Below, piece by piece: positions 25,592 through 33,818 of a stretch of DNA of 64,000 bases. The first letter of the stretch is position 1. The number at the start of each line of letters is the position of its first letter. Both the position numbers and the translations under genes were made by a program. This DNA comes from Actinoalloteichus_B caeruleus. Lineage in GTDB: Bacteria; Actinomycetota; Actinomycetes; Mycobacteriales; Pseudonocardiaceae. The notes beneath the pieces are model-generated. The model was not told where the DNA came from and searched no databases. It saw only the letters and a list, made by a program, of their open reading frames with translations. The stretch is taken from the NCBI RefSeq assembly GCF_000718005.1, contig NZ_JODV01000001.1; one strand, given 5' to 3'.

Positions 25592-26704
25592 TCAGAGGCG
25601 GGCCGCGCCGGCACGGATCCGTTCGTCGGAGGCGGTCAGCGCGACCCTGACGTGGTTCCGGCCCGCCGGCCCGTAGAAGTCGCCCGGAGCGACCAGGATC
25701 CCCCGGTCGGCGAACCAGGCCACGGTCCTCCACGCGTCCTCACCCCGCGAGGCCCACAGGTACAGGCCGGCCTCGGAGTGCTCGACGGCGAACCCCGCCG
25801 CGCGCAGCGCCGGTAGCAGGACGTCCCGCCGTGCCGCGTACCTGGCCCGCTGCTCGTCGAGGTGCCGGTCGTCCGACATCGCCGCCGTGATCGCCGCCTG
25901 CACCGGCCGGGGCACGATCATCCCCGCGTGCTTGCGCACCTCCAGGACCTCGGCGACCAGCGTCGGGTCCCCGGCGAGGAAACCGGCCCGGTAGCCGGCG
26001 AAGTTGGAGGACTTCGACAGGGAGTGCACCGCGAGCAGGCCGGACAGGGAGTCGCCCACCCCGGAGGCGGCGAGCACGTCCGGGTGCAGCACGGAGACGG
26101 GCTCGGTGTCCCAACCCAAGGCCAGGTAGCACTCGTCGGAGGCGACGACGGCCCCGAGCTCCCTCGCGGTGGCGACCGCATCGGCCAGCGCCGCCGCCCC
26201 CAGGACGCGCCCCGTCGGGTTGGACGGGGAGTTCAGCCAGACCAGACGCGTCCCGGGTGGTGGGCTTTCCCCGTCGGCGAGGCGGACGACGTCCGCTCCC
26301 GCCAGTCGCGCGCCCACCTCGTAGGTGGGGTAGGCGAGTTCGGGGATCGCGACGACGTCGCCGGGCCCGAGGCCCAGCAGCGTCGGCAACCAGGCGACGA
26401 GCTCCTTGGAACCGATCGTCGGCAGCACCGCGTCGGTGGGCACGGCCACCACGCCGTGCCGACGGGCCAGGCCCGCCACGACGGCCTCCCGGAGTTCGCG
26501 GGTGCCGTGGGTGGTCGGGTACCCGCCCTGGTCGGACACCGAGGCCAACGCGGCCCGCAGTTCCGGCGCGACCGGGTCGACCGGGGTGCCCACCGACAGG
26601 TCCACGAGGCCGTCCTGGTGCGCGGCGGCGCGCTCCCGCGACGCGCGCAGCGAGTCCCACGGGAAGTCGGGCAGCCGACGACCACCGGTCCGACTGGTGC
26701 TCAC
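25592..26704 (-). CDS. dapC: Succinyldiaminopimelate aminotransferase DapC (class I/II aminotransferase)
   Basis: The roughly 370-residue fold-type I PLP enzyme has NSPSNPTGR, the SDECY aspartate and the PLP lysine in SLSKSSNFAGYR. DapC transfers the amino group from glutamate to N-succinyl-2-amino-6-ketopimelate. The gene follows the ferredoxin gene with a 4-nt gap, an arrangement conserved in actinobacteria (Rv1177-Rv1178). GTG 26704 has AGGTGAGC-type sequence nearby but depends mainly on coupling. Confidence 0.9.
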   Translation of the reverse strand: MSTSRTGGRRLPDFPWDSLRASRERAAAHQDGLVDLSVGTPVDPVAPELRAALASVSDQGGYPTTHGTRELREAVVAGLARRHGVVAVPTDAVLPTIGSKELVAWLPTLLGLGPGDVVAIPELAYPTYEVGARLAGADVVRLADGESPPPGTRLVWLNSPSNPTGRVLGAAALADAVATARELGAVVASDECYLALGWDTEPVSVLHPDVLAASGVGDSLSGLLAVHSLSKSSNFAGYRAGFLAGDPTLVAEVLEVRKHAGMIVPRPVQAAITAAMSDDRHLDEQRARYAARRDVLLPALRAAGFAVEHSEAGLYLWASRGEDAWRTVAWFADRGILVAPGDFYGPAGRNHVRVALTASDERIRAGAARL

Positions 26705-26708
26705 CTGC

Positions 26709-27029
26709 TCATTCCCCCTGCGGGGGCAGCTGCGCGATCCATGCGGGGTCGTCGCTGACCTTGCCGACCTTGGCCGCGCCGCCAGGCGAGCCGAGCTTGT
26801 CGAAGAAGTCGACGTTCGCCTTGGTGTAGGCCGACCACTGGTCGGGGACGTCGTCCTCGTAGTAGATCGCCTCGACGGGGCAGACCGGCTCGCACGCCCC
26901 GCAGTCCACGCACTCGTCCGGGTGGATGTACAGCATCCGGTCGCCCTCGTAGATGCAGTCCACTGGGCACTCCTCGATGCATGCCTTGTCGAGGACATCC
27001 ACGCACGGCTCAGCGATGACGTAGGTCAC
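26709..27029 (-). CDS. fdxA: Seven-iron ferredoxin FdxA/FdxC (3Fe-4S, 4Fe-4S)
   Basis: The 106-residue ferredoxin has Cys9, Cys17, Cys21 and Cys25 followed by Cys40, Cys43, Cys46 and Cys50. This is the pattern of a 3Fe-4S plus 4Fe-4S protein, with a C-terminal extension. It carries electrons in the cytoplasm; the partner is unknown. GTG 27029 has GGAGAG upstream. It is co-transcribed with dapC, although no redox step is known for DapC, so the pairing may reflect conserved order only. Confidence 0.93.
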   Translation of the reverse strand: MTYVIAEPCVDVLDKACIEECPVDCIYEGDRMLYIHPDECVDCGACEPVCPVEAIYYEDDVPDQWSAYTKANVDFFDKLGSPGGAAKVGKVSDDPAWIAQLPPQGE

Positions 27030-27232
27030 GGCGGCTCTCCTGCTCATCGTCCAGTCGCCCGTGCGGACCTTCGACGCACGGCCGCTCCAGTATCTCTCGC
27101 CGTCCACCCTGGTGCCCTACCCCCCTCGGAGTCCACTCCTCCCGTTTCCGGCTCGGCCCCACCGGGGGTGCCCGTGGCCGCTGTTCGGCGTGAGCCGTCC
27201 CATATCGCCTTCCGCGCGCGGAGGCGCCGCGA

Positions 27233-27238
27233 CAGGAT
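27233..27238 (+). promoter_or_regulatory. -10-like element of the GNAT gene
   Basis: CAGGAT ends 6 nt before GTG 27245. It differs from TANNNT at the first base. Confidence 0.4.
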
Positions 27239-27244
27239 GCGTCG

Positions 27245-28093
27245 GTGCGTGAACGTGTCGTCGAGGAGCTCTGCGCCGACGCCTGGCCGGCGGTGACCGA
27301 GGAGCGCGTCCTGGGGTGGCGGTTCCGCGCCGCCGCCGGGTTCACCCTGCGGGCGAACTCGGGGATGCCCGGTGCGGAGGCGGCGGAGGTGTCCCGGGTG
27401 GCCCCCCTGCTGCTGGCGTTCGCCGGGACCCACGGGATCGTGCCCCGCGCCCAGGTGGTGCTGGGCGATCCCGTCGAGGCCGGACTGCGGGCGCTCGGAT
27501 GGCGTCCCGACCACGACTCGGAGACGCTGGTGCTCAGCGGACCACTCGCCGCGCTGGCGGGCGGAGCGCGGACGAGCGGCGCGCCACCCCGGCCCGAGGG
27601 CTTCCCGTCTCGGTTGGTCTCGGTCGGTGGCGGCCGGAGTGACGCCGTCGGGGTGACCGGTCCGCCGGCGGCCGGTCCGGCCCACCGCGTGCACCTCGCC
27701 CCACCCGGCCCGGCCTGGTGGGAGCTGACCGCGGGCACCGGCGCCCCGGGGGCGGCGGAACGAGCGGTGCTCGCGCCCGCCCGTCGGGGGGACCACGTCG
27801 TCGGGTTCGGCGCGTCCACGGTGGACGGCGCGCCCGTCGCCGCGGTGCGGGGCCAGGTGGTCGGGGCCCGGGGAAACCGCTGGCTGCACGTCGCCCGCCT
27901 CGCGGTCCGGCCGGAGCACCGCCGGACGGGTCTGGCCCGAGCCCTGGTCGGGGCGCTCGCCGGCTGGGCGGCCGACCGAGGCGCGGAGCACTGCGTGCTC
28001 CAGGTCACCGAGGGCAACCGCGCGGCCCGCCGCCTGTACGAGGGGTTGGGCTGCGCCGAACACCACCGCTACCGGTACTGGTCCCCGGGCTGA
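27245..28093 (+). CDS. GNAT-family N-acetyltransferase
   Basis: The 282-residue protein has a C-terminal GNAT domain with the acetyl-CoA pyrophosphate loop RRTGLA and the terminal NRAARRLYEGLG motif (about 215-280). The N-terminal half is a diverged second alpha/beta domain, a layout seen in actinobacterial GNAT proteins near mshB. The substrate is unknown. MshD is a two-GNAT protein, but nothing here proves mycothiol synthase activity. The GTG start is placed by a CAGGAT element. Confidence 0.83.
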   Translation: MRERVVEELCADAWPAVTEERVLGWRFRAAAGFTLRANSGMPGAEAAEVSRVAPLLLAFAGTHGIVPRAQVVLGDPVEAGLRALGWRPDHDSETLVLSGPLAALAGGARTSGAPPRPEGFPSRLVSVGGGRSDAVGVTGPPAAGPAHRVHLAPPGPAWWELTAGTGAPGAAERAVLAPARRGDHVVGFGASTVDGAPVAAVRGQVVGARGNRWLHVARLAVRPEHRRTGLARALVGALAGWAADRGAEHCVLQVTEGNRAARRLYEGLGCAEHHRYRYWSPG

Positions 28094-28114
28094 GGCTCCT
28101 CCGCCCGCGTCGGA

Positions 28115-28525
28115 TCAGCGGCGGGCGGGCGCGCCGGCGGCCCCGCCGCGCGACGCCCTGGTCGACGCCCGGTACCGCCCGCTGAGCGTGCCCAGCACCA
28201 TCGCGGGCGGCAGCGCGCCCAGCGCCAGCAGGAGGAGGCCCCGCCAGTCGCCCATGAGCACGACGTCACCGCCTGGCCCACTCACCCCGAACACGATGAC
28301 CACCAGCACCCAGGCGAACAGCGGGGCTCCGGCCACCCGCATCCGCCCCGAGATCCGCCCCGCGCCGAGCACCAGCAGCACGTTGGTGACGCCAGCCAGG
28401 ACCGCGGTGAAGGGCACCGGGACGACACCGATCCGGAACGGCAGGAAGAACAGGGCGAGCAGCGCGAGGACCACGGCGTCGAGCACCAGCATGGCGAGCA
28501 GGAGCCAGTCCGGCACCGTCTTCAT
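28115..28525 (-). CDS. Four-helix membrane protein (Rv1171-like)
   Basis: This 136-residue protein has about four membrane helices and a basic C-terminal tail. Its start overlaps the mshB stop by 4 nt, so it is translated with mshB. A small membrane protein occupies the same position in M. tuberculosis (Rv1171). Function is unknown. Confidence 0.82.
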   Translation of the reverse strand: MKTVPDWLLLAMLVLDAVVLALLALFFLPFRIGVVPVPFTAVLAGVTNVLLVLGAGRISGRMRVAGAPLFAWVLVVIVFGVSGPGGDVVLMGDWRGLLLLALGALPPAMVLGTLSGRYRASTRASRGGAAGAPARR

Positions 28526-29436
28526 CGGCTGACCTCCCCCCGACCGCCCGGCAGGCCCCCGAAGAGGTCCGTCGCGGCGCCGGCCGGGTTACCGCTGGCC
28601 AGCACGTAGGACTCGGCCCGCGTCACCGGTTGGGCGATGTCGTTGGACAGGGCGTAGACGGCCTCGCCCCCGCCGCCGTGCCACACCTGGACCTGGGTGG
28701 CGTGCGCGCGCATCGCGTCGAGCTTCGCCGGGACGTGCTCGGCCACGTCGACCACCGAGTCCACCTCGTCGTCGGGGGTCGAGGGCACCTCGCCGACGGC
28801 GGGCACCTGGTAGGGGTGGGCGTCGCCGAGGGCGGCGATCTCGGCGAGCCCCTCCTTGACGGCGCTCGCCGCGTTGACGACGTGGAAGACGCGGAGGACC
28901 TCGGGCACCTGTGCCGTGGCCGACATGGTGACGTCGTGCGCCCGGACGTGGTCGGGGTGGCCGTACCCCCCGTCGGGGCCGTAGGTGACGACCACCTGGG
29001 GGCGTACCTCGCGCAGTACCTCCACGAGGGCGGCGGTCTGTTCGGCGAGGTCGCCGAGCGCGAAGGCGCGGGGGTGCGCGTCGGGCGCGGCGGTGGCGAA
29101 GCCGGGTGCGTCCCAGAGCATCCCCGAGTCCCGCCACCGGCCGATGCCGCCGAGGAACCGGTGGTCGTCCACGCCGAGCACCGCGCAGGCCGCCCGGAGC
29201 TCACCGACCCGGTACCCGCCGAGCTGGTCGGCGTGGTCGGGGCCGAGGCCGCGCAGCGCCTCCGGGATGACCTCGCCCTGCTCGCCGAGGGTGCACGTCA
29301 CGACGGTGACCGCGACCCCCTGCGCCGCGTACCGGGCGATCGTTCCCCCGGTCCAGATGCTCTCGTCATCGGGGTGGGCGTGTACCAGGAGTAACCGCGG
29401 TGTGGCGGTCGGGCGGGGCACTGGGGCAGTCGTCAC
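28522..29436 (-). CDS. mshB: N-acetyl-1-D-myo-inositol-2-amino-2-deoxy-alpha-D-glucopyranoside deacetylase
   Basis: The 304-residue LmbE-family zinc enzyme has AHPDDE (His21, Asp24) and the later HPDH (His160-His163) that complete the metal site. MshB removes acetate from GlcNAc-inositol in the second step of mycothiol synthesis. GTG 29436 lies 6 nt after a TAGGCT -10 element. The product and location match Rv1170, and its presence supports an actinobacterial host that uses mycothiol as its low-molecular-weight thiol. Confidence 0.94.
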   Translation of the reverse strand: MTTAPVPRPTATPRLLLVHAHPDDESIWTGGTIARYAAQGVAVTVVTCTLGEQGEVIPEALRGLGPDHADQLGGYRVGELRAACAVLGVDDHRFLGGIGRWRDSGMLWDAPGFATAAPDAHPRAFALGDLAEQTAALVEVLREVRPQVVVTYGPDGGYGHPDHVRAHDVTMSATAQVPEVLRVFHVVNAASAVKEGLAEIAALGDAHPYQVPAVGEVPSTPDDEVDSVVDVAEHVPAKLDAMRAHATQVQVWHGGGGEAVYALSNDIAQPVTRAESYVLASGNPAGAATDLFGGLPGGRGEVSR

Positions 29437-29442
29437 CGAGCC

Positions 29443-29448
29443 AGCCTA
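29443..29448 (-). promoter_or_regulatory. -10 element of mshB
   Basis: TAGGCT reads on the minus strand 6 nt before GTG 29436. Confidence 0.6.
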
Positions 29449-29528
29449 AGGAACGTGTCGACCGCCGTGCGGCGACGGGGCACCTCGGGACCCGTGGTGG
29501 GCCGGGTCGACACCGCCGCCGCACCCCC

Positions 29529-29563
29529 GCCCGACGTGCCCGGAGCCAGCGGGGACGTCGGGC
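29529..29563 (-). terminator. Terminator of the oligopeptide transporter operon
   Basis: GCCCGACGT (29529-29537) and ACGTCGGGC (29555-29563), loop 17 nt, just past the last gene of the operon. Confidence 0.6.
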
Positions 29564-29574
29564 CGGGGCCCGGT

Positions 29575-30627
29575 TCAGCTCTCCCGGGGCCGGACCTCGG
29601 GGAAGTGGCAGGCGGACAGGTGCCCGTCCTCGCCCCGTGCCTCCAGCTTCGGCTCCTCGCTGGCGCAGATGTCCTGGGCCTTCCAGCAGCGGGTGCGGAA
29701 CCGGCAGCCCGAGGGCGGGTTGACCGGGCTGGGGACGTCACCGGTCAGGACGATCCGCTGGCGTTCCCGTTCCGCCTTCGGGTCGGGCAGCGGCGCGGCG
29801 GACAGCAACGCCTGCGTGTACGGGTGGGTGGCGCGCCCGTACACCTCGTCCCGGGTGCCGATCTCCACGATCTTGCCCAGGTACATCACGGCGATGCGGT
29901 GTGAGATGTGCCGCACGATGGACAGGTCGTGCGCGACGAACAGGTATGCGAGGTTCAGCCGCTGCTGGAGTTCCTCCAGCAGGTTGACGACGCCGGCCTG
30001 CACGGACACGTCCAGCGCGGAGACCGGTTCGTCGAGCACCAGCAGTTTGGGTTCCAGGGCCAGTGCCCGCGCGATGCCGATGCGCTGCCGCTGACCGCCG
30101 GAGAACTCGTGCGGGAACCGGTTGCGGTGCTCCGGGTTGAGCCCCACCAGCTCCAGCAGGTTGTTCACCTTGCTCTGGATCCTCTTGTCACCCCAGGAGG
30201 AGTGGTGGATCTCCAGCGGTTCCCGGACCACGGAGTTCACGGTCCAGCGCGGGTTCAGCGAGGCGTAGGGATCCTGGAACACGATCTGCATGTCCCGGCG
30301 GACCGCCCGCAGCTGCCGGGCCGTCTGACCGACCAGTTCCCTGCCCTCGAACCGCACCGACCCGGAGGTCGGCCGGTGCAGCTGGAGGATGGCCCGGCCG
30401 GTGGTGGACTTGCCGCAGCCGGACTCCCCGACCAGTCCGAGGGTCTCCCCGGCGCGCAGGTCGAAGGAGATGCCGGCGACCGCCTGCACCTGGCCGACGG
30501 TGCGGGGGATGATCCCCTTCCCCCGCACGGGGAAGCTCTTCACCAGGTCGTTGACCTCGAGCAGTGGCTGGCCGGTGTCGGCCCCGGCTGGTGCGGTGTC
30601 CGAGGGGGACGTCTTCGCGGTGGTCAT
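29575..30627 (-). CDS. dppF: Oligopeptide ABC transporter ATP-binding protein (OppF/DppF)
   Basis: The roughly 350-residue protein has Walker A GESGCGKST, signature FSGGQRQRIGIARAL, Walker B LLVLDEP and the switch histidine in VAHDLS. Its C-terminal cysteine-containing oligopeptide-transporter extension (CRFRTRCWKAQ) can bind a cluster in homologues. It pairs with DppD to energise import. It is the last gene of the A-B-C-D-F operon. Its start overlaps the dppD end by 4 nt. Confidence 0.92.
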   Translation of the reverse strand: MTTAKTSPSDTAPAGADTGQPLLEVNDLVKSFPVRGKGIIPRTVGQVQAVAGISFDLRAGETLGLVGESGCGKSTTGRAILQLHRPTSGSVRFEGRELVGQTARQLRAVRRDMQIVFQDPYASLNPRWTVNSVVREPLEIHHSSWGDKRIQSKVNNLLELVGLNPEHRNRFPHEFSGGQRQRIGIARALALEPKLLVLDEPVSALDVSVQAGVVNLLEELQQRLNLAYLFVAHDLSIVRHISHRIAVMYLGKIVEIGTRDEVYGRATHPYTQALLSAAPLPDPKAERERQRIVLTGDVPSPVNPPSGCRFRTRCWKAQDICASEEPKLEARGEDGHLSACHFPEVRPRES

Positions 30628-31760
30628 GGGGTGCTGCCCTCCTCGCGGGCCATGCTCTGCTCGACCTCGGCCGCGTCCTCGACGACGGCGAGTTCCGGAT
30701 CCGCCTGGGTGAGCGAGGCCGGGTTCTCCACGGACCCGATCTCCTCGTGCTCGAACAGGTCCCGGCTGTCGTCCCCGCGCCCGAGCTCGTCCCACTTCAG
30801 GCACCGGCTGGTGTGCCCGGACACGCCGACCGCCACCAGCTCCGGCTCGGCCTCGTCGCACTCCGGTCCGGCCAGCGGGCAGCGGGGCGCGAAGGCGCAC
30901 CCCGGCGGCAGGTTCATCAGCGACGGCGGCGCGCCCTTGATCGGGGTCAGCCGCTTGCCGAGCAGGTCGGGGTGCGGGATGGAGCCCAGCAGGCCCACCG
31001 TGTAGGGCATCCTCGGCCGTTCGAACACGGCGTCCACCTGGCCCGACTCGACCACGGTCCCGCCGTACATCACCTGGACCCGGTCGGCCATCCCGGCCAC
31101 CACCCCGAGGTCGTGCGTGATGATCATGATGGCGGCCGAGGTCTCGTCCCGGATGCGCAGCAGCGTCTCCAGCACCTGGGCCTGCACGGTCACGTCCAGC
31201 GCGGTGGTCGGCTCGTCCGCGATGATCAGCGTCGGATCGTTGATGATCGCCATCGCGATCACCACCCGCTGCCGCATCCCGCCGGAGAACTCGTGGGGGA
31301 ACTGGGACGCCCGCCGGTCCGGCTGCGGGATGCCGACCAGTTCGAGGGACTCCACCGCCTTGGCCCAGGCGACCTTCTTGGACACCTTGTGGTGGGCCCG
31401 GTAGGCCTCCGACAACTGCCAGCCCACGGTGTACACCGGGTTCAGCGAGGTCATCGGGTCCTGGAAGATCATCGCGATGTCGTTGCCGCGCAGCTTCTCC
31501 AGCTGCCGCTGGCCGAGACCGACGATCTCGGTGTCGCGGAACCGGATGGACCCGCCGATGCGGGCGCTCCGCGGCAGCAGGCCCATCACGGCCATCGAGG
31601 ACACCGACTTGCCCGACCCGGACTCGCCGACGACGCCCAGCACCTCGCCCTGGCGCAGGGTGAAGGACACACCTCGGACCGCGCGGACCACCCCGTCGTC
31701 GGTCGGGAACTCGACCGTCAGGTTGTCGACGGTGAGCAGGTCACCTGCTGTCGTCGTCAT
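30624..31760 (-). CDS. dppD: Oligopeptide ABC transporter ATP-binding protein (OppD/DppD)
   Basis: The 378-residue ATPase has Walker A GESGSGKSV, signature FSGGMRQRVVIAMAI, Walker B LIIADEP and the ITHDLG switch. The C-terminal oligopeptide-transporter region has CAFAPRCPLAGPEC. An acidic tail of about 50 residues follows. The ATG at 31760 overlaps the dppC stop by one base, so the subunits are translationally coupled. Confidence 0.93.
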   Translation of the reverse strand: MTTTAGDLLTVDNLTVEFPTDDGVVRAVRGVSFTLRQGEVLGVVGESGSGKSVSSMAVMGLLPRSARIGGSIRFRDTEIVGLGQRQLEKLRGNDIAMIFQDPMTSLNPVYTVGWQLSEAYRAHHKVSKKVAWAKAVESLELVGIPQPDRRASQFPHEFSGGMRQRVVIAMAIINDPTLIIADEPTTALDVTVQAQVLETLLRIRDETSAAIMIITHDLGVVAGMADRVQVMYGGTVVESGQVDAVFERPRMPYTVGLLGSIPHPDLLGKRLTPIKGAPPSLMNLPPGCAFAPRCPLAGPECDEAEPELVAVGVSGHTSRCLKWDELGRGDDSRDLFEHEEIGSVENPASLTQADPELAVVEDAAEVEQSMAREEGSTP

Positions 31761-32686
31761 CAGGCACGCACCTTCGTCTGCTTCGGGTCGAAGGCATCCC
31801 GGATGCCGTCGCCGATGAAGTTCACGGTCAGCGAGATCAGCACGATCACCAGGAACGGCGCCCAGAACAGCCACGGCCGCAGCTCCAGCTGGGCGTAGTT
31901 GTTGTTGATGATCAGGCCCAGCGAGGTGTCGGGGATGTTGACCCCGAGGCCGATGAACGACAGCGCCGCCTCGGCGAGCACGGCCGTCGCCACCGCGAGG
32001 GTCGCGTTGACCGTGATGACCCCGGTCAGGTTGGGCAGGATGTGCTTGACCACGATCCGGGTGTTGCTCGCGCCCATCGCCCTGGCCGCCTCGACGAACT
32101 CCTGGTTCGCCAACGACAGGGTGAGCCCCCGGTTGATCCTGGCCACCGACATCCAGCTGAACAGGCCCAGCGCGATCGCCACCAGGTACCAGCTGCTGCC
32201 GAAGGCGCTCGCGGCCAGGGCCACCAGGGCCAGCTGCGGGATGATCAGCCAGAGGTCGACCAGCCGCATGAACAGCGTGTCCACCCAACCGCCGAGCAGT
32301 CCGGCGACCGCGCCGAGGGTCACCCCGATCACGGTGGCCATCGCGGCGACGACCACGGCGATGAGCAGCGAGAACTGGGTTCCCCGCACGAGCATCGCCA
32401 GCATGTCCCGGCCGAGGTTGTCGGTGCCGAGCGGGTGGTCGGGCCCGGGGTCCTCGTAGCGCCCGCCGCCGGTGTAGGTGTGGTCGTACTGGAGGAACCA
32501 GGGCAGCACGATGGCCGCGAGCACGATCAGCACCAGCACGCTGAGGCTGATCATCGCCATCCGGTGCCGGAGGAAGCGCCGCAGCACGATCTTCCACTGC
32601 TTGCGCGCCTCGGTGTCGAACTCGTGACCCGCCCGTGGCGTCGTGTCCGGGTCGTCCGGCGTCGTCTTCGTCACTGTGTCAGCCAA
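31760..32686 (-). CDS. dppC: Oligopeptide ABC transporter permease (OppC/DppC)
   Basis: The 308-residue permease has six membrane helices. The EAA loop, EAARAMGASNTRIVVKHILPN, contacts the ATPases. The DppC-specific N-terminal helix and GTDNLGRD motif are present. I use TTG 32686, which overlaps the dppB stop by 8 nt and has GAGGA upstream. GTG 32674 is an in-frame alternative. Confidence 0.92.
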   Translation of the reverse strand: MADTVTKTTPDDPDTTPRAGHEFDTEARKQWKIVLRRFLRHRMAMISLSVLVLIVLAAIVLPWFLQYDHTYTGGGRYEDPGPDHPLGTDNLGRDMLAMLVRGTQFSLLIAVVVAAMATVIGVTLGAVAGLLGGWVDTLFMRLVDLWLIIPQLALVALAASAFGSSWYLVAIALGLFSWMSVARINRGLTLSLANQEFVEAARAMGASNTRIVVKHILPNLTGVITVNATLAVATAVLAEAALSFIGLGVNIPDTSLGLIINNNYAQLELRPWLFWAPFLVIVLISLTVNFIGDGIRDAFDPKQTKVRA

Positions 32687-33674
32687 GGCGAATCCTCGGG
32701 TCCAGGAAGCCGTACACGATGTCGGCGACCAGGTTGAATGCGACTGTCAGCACGGCGGTGACCATCAGCCAGCCCATGAGCATCGGCGGGTCCTTCTGGC
32801 CGACCGCGTCGACCAGCAGACTGCCCATGCCCCGCCAGCCGAAGACCATCTCGGTCATGATCGCGCCGCCGAGCACCGCGCTGAAGTTCAGGGAGACCAT
32901 CGTGGTCACCGGGATGAGCGCGTTGCGGAAGGCGTGCCGGAAGATGACCCGGGACGGGCGGAGCCCCTTCGCCCGCGCGGTGCGGACGTAGTCGGAGCTC
33001 AGCGTCTCCAGCATGGAGGCGCGCTGGAAACGGCTGTAGGCGGCGAAGCTGATGAGCATCAGGCTCAGGGTGGGGAGGAGGTAGACGCCCACGTACTGGC
33101 TGAACTGCTCGAAGAAGGACCCCTGGAACCCCTGGGCCGGTGGGATCGTGCGGATCCACCGCTCACCGCCCATCGACACCAACAGGTCGTTGAAGCGGAT
33201 GCCGTACATCTTCAGCACGATCGCCACGCAGAACAGCGGCATGGAGAACATGACGAAGGCGGTGGTGGTCGCCACGTAGTCGAAGATCGTGTACTGGCGC
33301 ACCGCGGCGAGCACGCCGATGGCGACACCCAGGACGATCGCGAGGATCTCGGCGCCGATGACGAGTCGGAAGGTCACGCTGAACGCGCGCATGACCTCCT
33401 CGTAGACGTCGGCCTTGGCCGAGCCGAGGGCGAGGCTCTCGCCCCAGTCCCCGGTGAGGAAACCAGTGAGCCAGTCCCAGTACCGGGCCCAGATCGGACG
33501 GTCGAGCCCCAGCTCGATCATCAGGTTCTGGACGTCCTCCTCGGTGACACCGGGGGTGGCCCGGTACTCGCCGATGGGGTTACCGGCCGCGGACACCAGC
33601 AGGTAGGCCAGGAAGGAACCGATCCCGAGGATGGGGATCGATATGAGGATTCTGCGGATGATGTAGCGGAGCAC
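32679..33674 (-). CDS. dppB: Oligopeptide ABC transporter permease (OppB/DppB)
   Basis: The 331-residue permease has an N-terminal signal-anchor helix, five further helices and the EAA-type loop TARAKGLRPSRVIFRHAFRN. GTG 33674 has GAGGAC upstream. It is separated from dppA by two overlapping stem-loops, which often lower expression of membrane subunits relative to the binding protein. Confidence 0.92.
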   Translation of the reverse strand: MLRYIIRRILISIPILGIGSFLAYLLVSAAGNPIGEYRATPGVTEEDVQNLMIELGLDRPIWARYWDWLTGFLTGDWGESLALGSAKADVYEEVMRAFSVTFRLVIGAEILAIVLGVAIGVLAAVRQYTIFDYVATTTAFVMFSMPLFCVAIVLKMYGIRFNDLLVSMGGERWIRTIPPAQGFQGSFFEQFSQYVGVYLLPTLSLMLISFAAYSRFQRASMLETLSSDYVRTARAKGLRPSRVIFRHAFRNALIPVTTMVSLNFSAVLGGAIMTEMVFGWRGMGSLLVDAVGQKDPPMLMGWLMVTAVLTVAFNLVADIVYGFLDPRIRLG

Positions 33675-33818
33675 GATGTCGTCCTCGATACGAAGCCAAC
33701 GTCAGTCCCAGGCGGACCGGCCGCGGGCTGCACCGGCAGGGGCCACCGGTCGGTGCCACCCTCGGGTGGCACACGGGGCCGGACCCTGTCGGCCCGGCCC
33801 CGTGTCACGCGACCGATG
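33675..33818 (-). promoter_or_regulatory. Tandem stem-loops between dppA and dppB
   Basis: Two perfect inverted repeats follow the dppA stop on its transcript. ACACGGGGCCGG/CCGGCCCCGTGT spans 33771-33805 (12 bp, 11-nt loop). GTGCCACCC/GGGTGGCAC spans 33753-33772 (9 bp, 2-nt loop). They share two bases, so they compete slightly. They probably protect dppA mRNA or cause partial termination. Confidence 0.65.
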
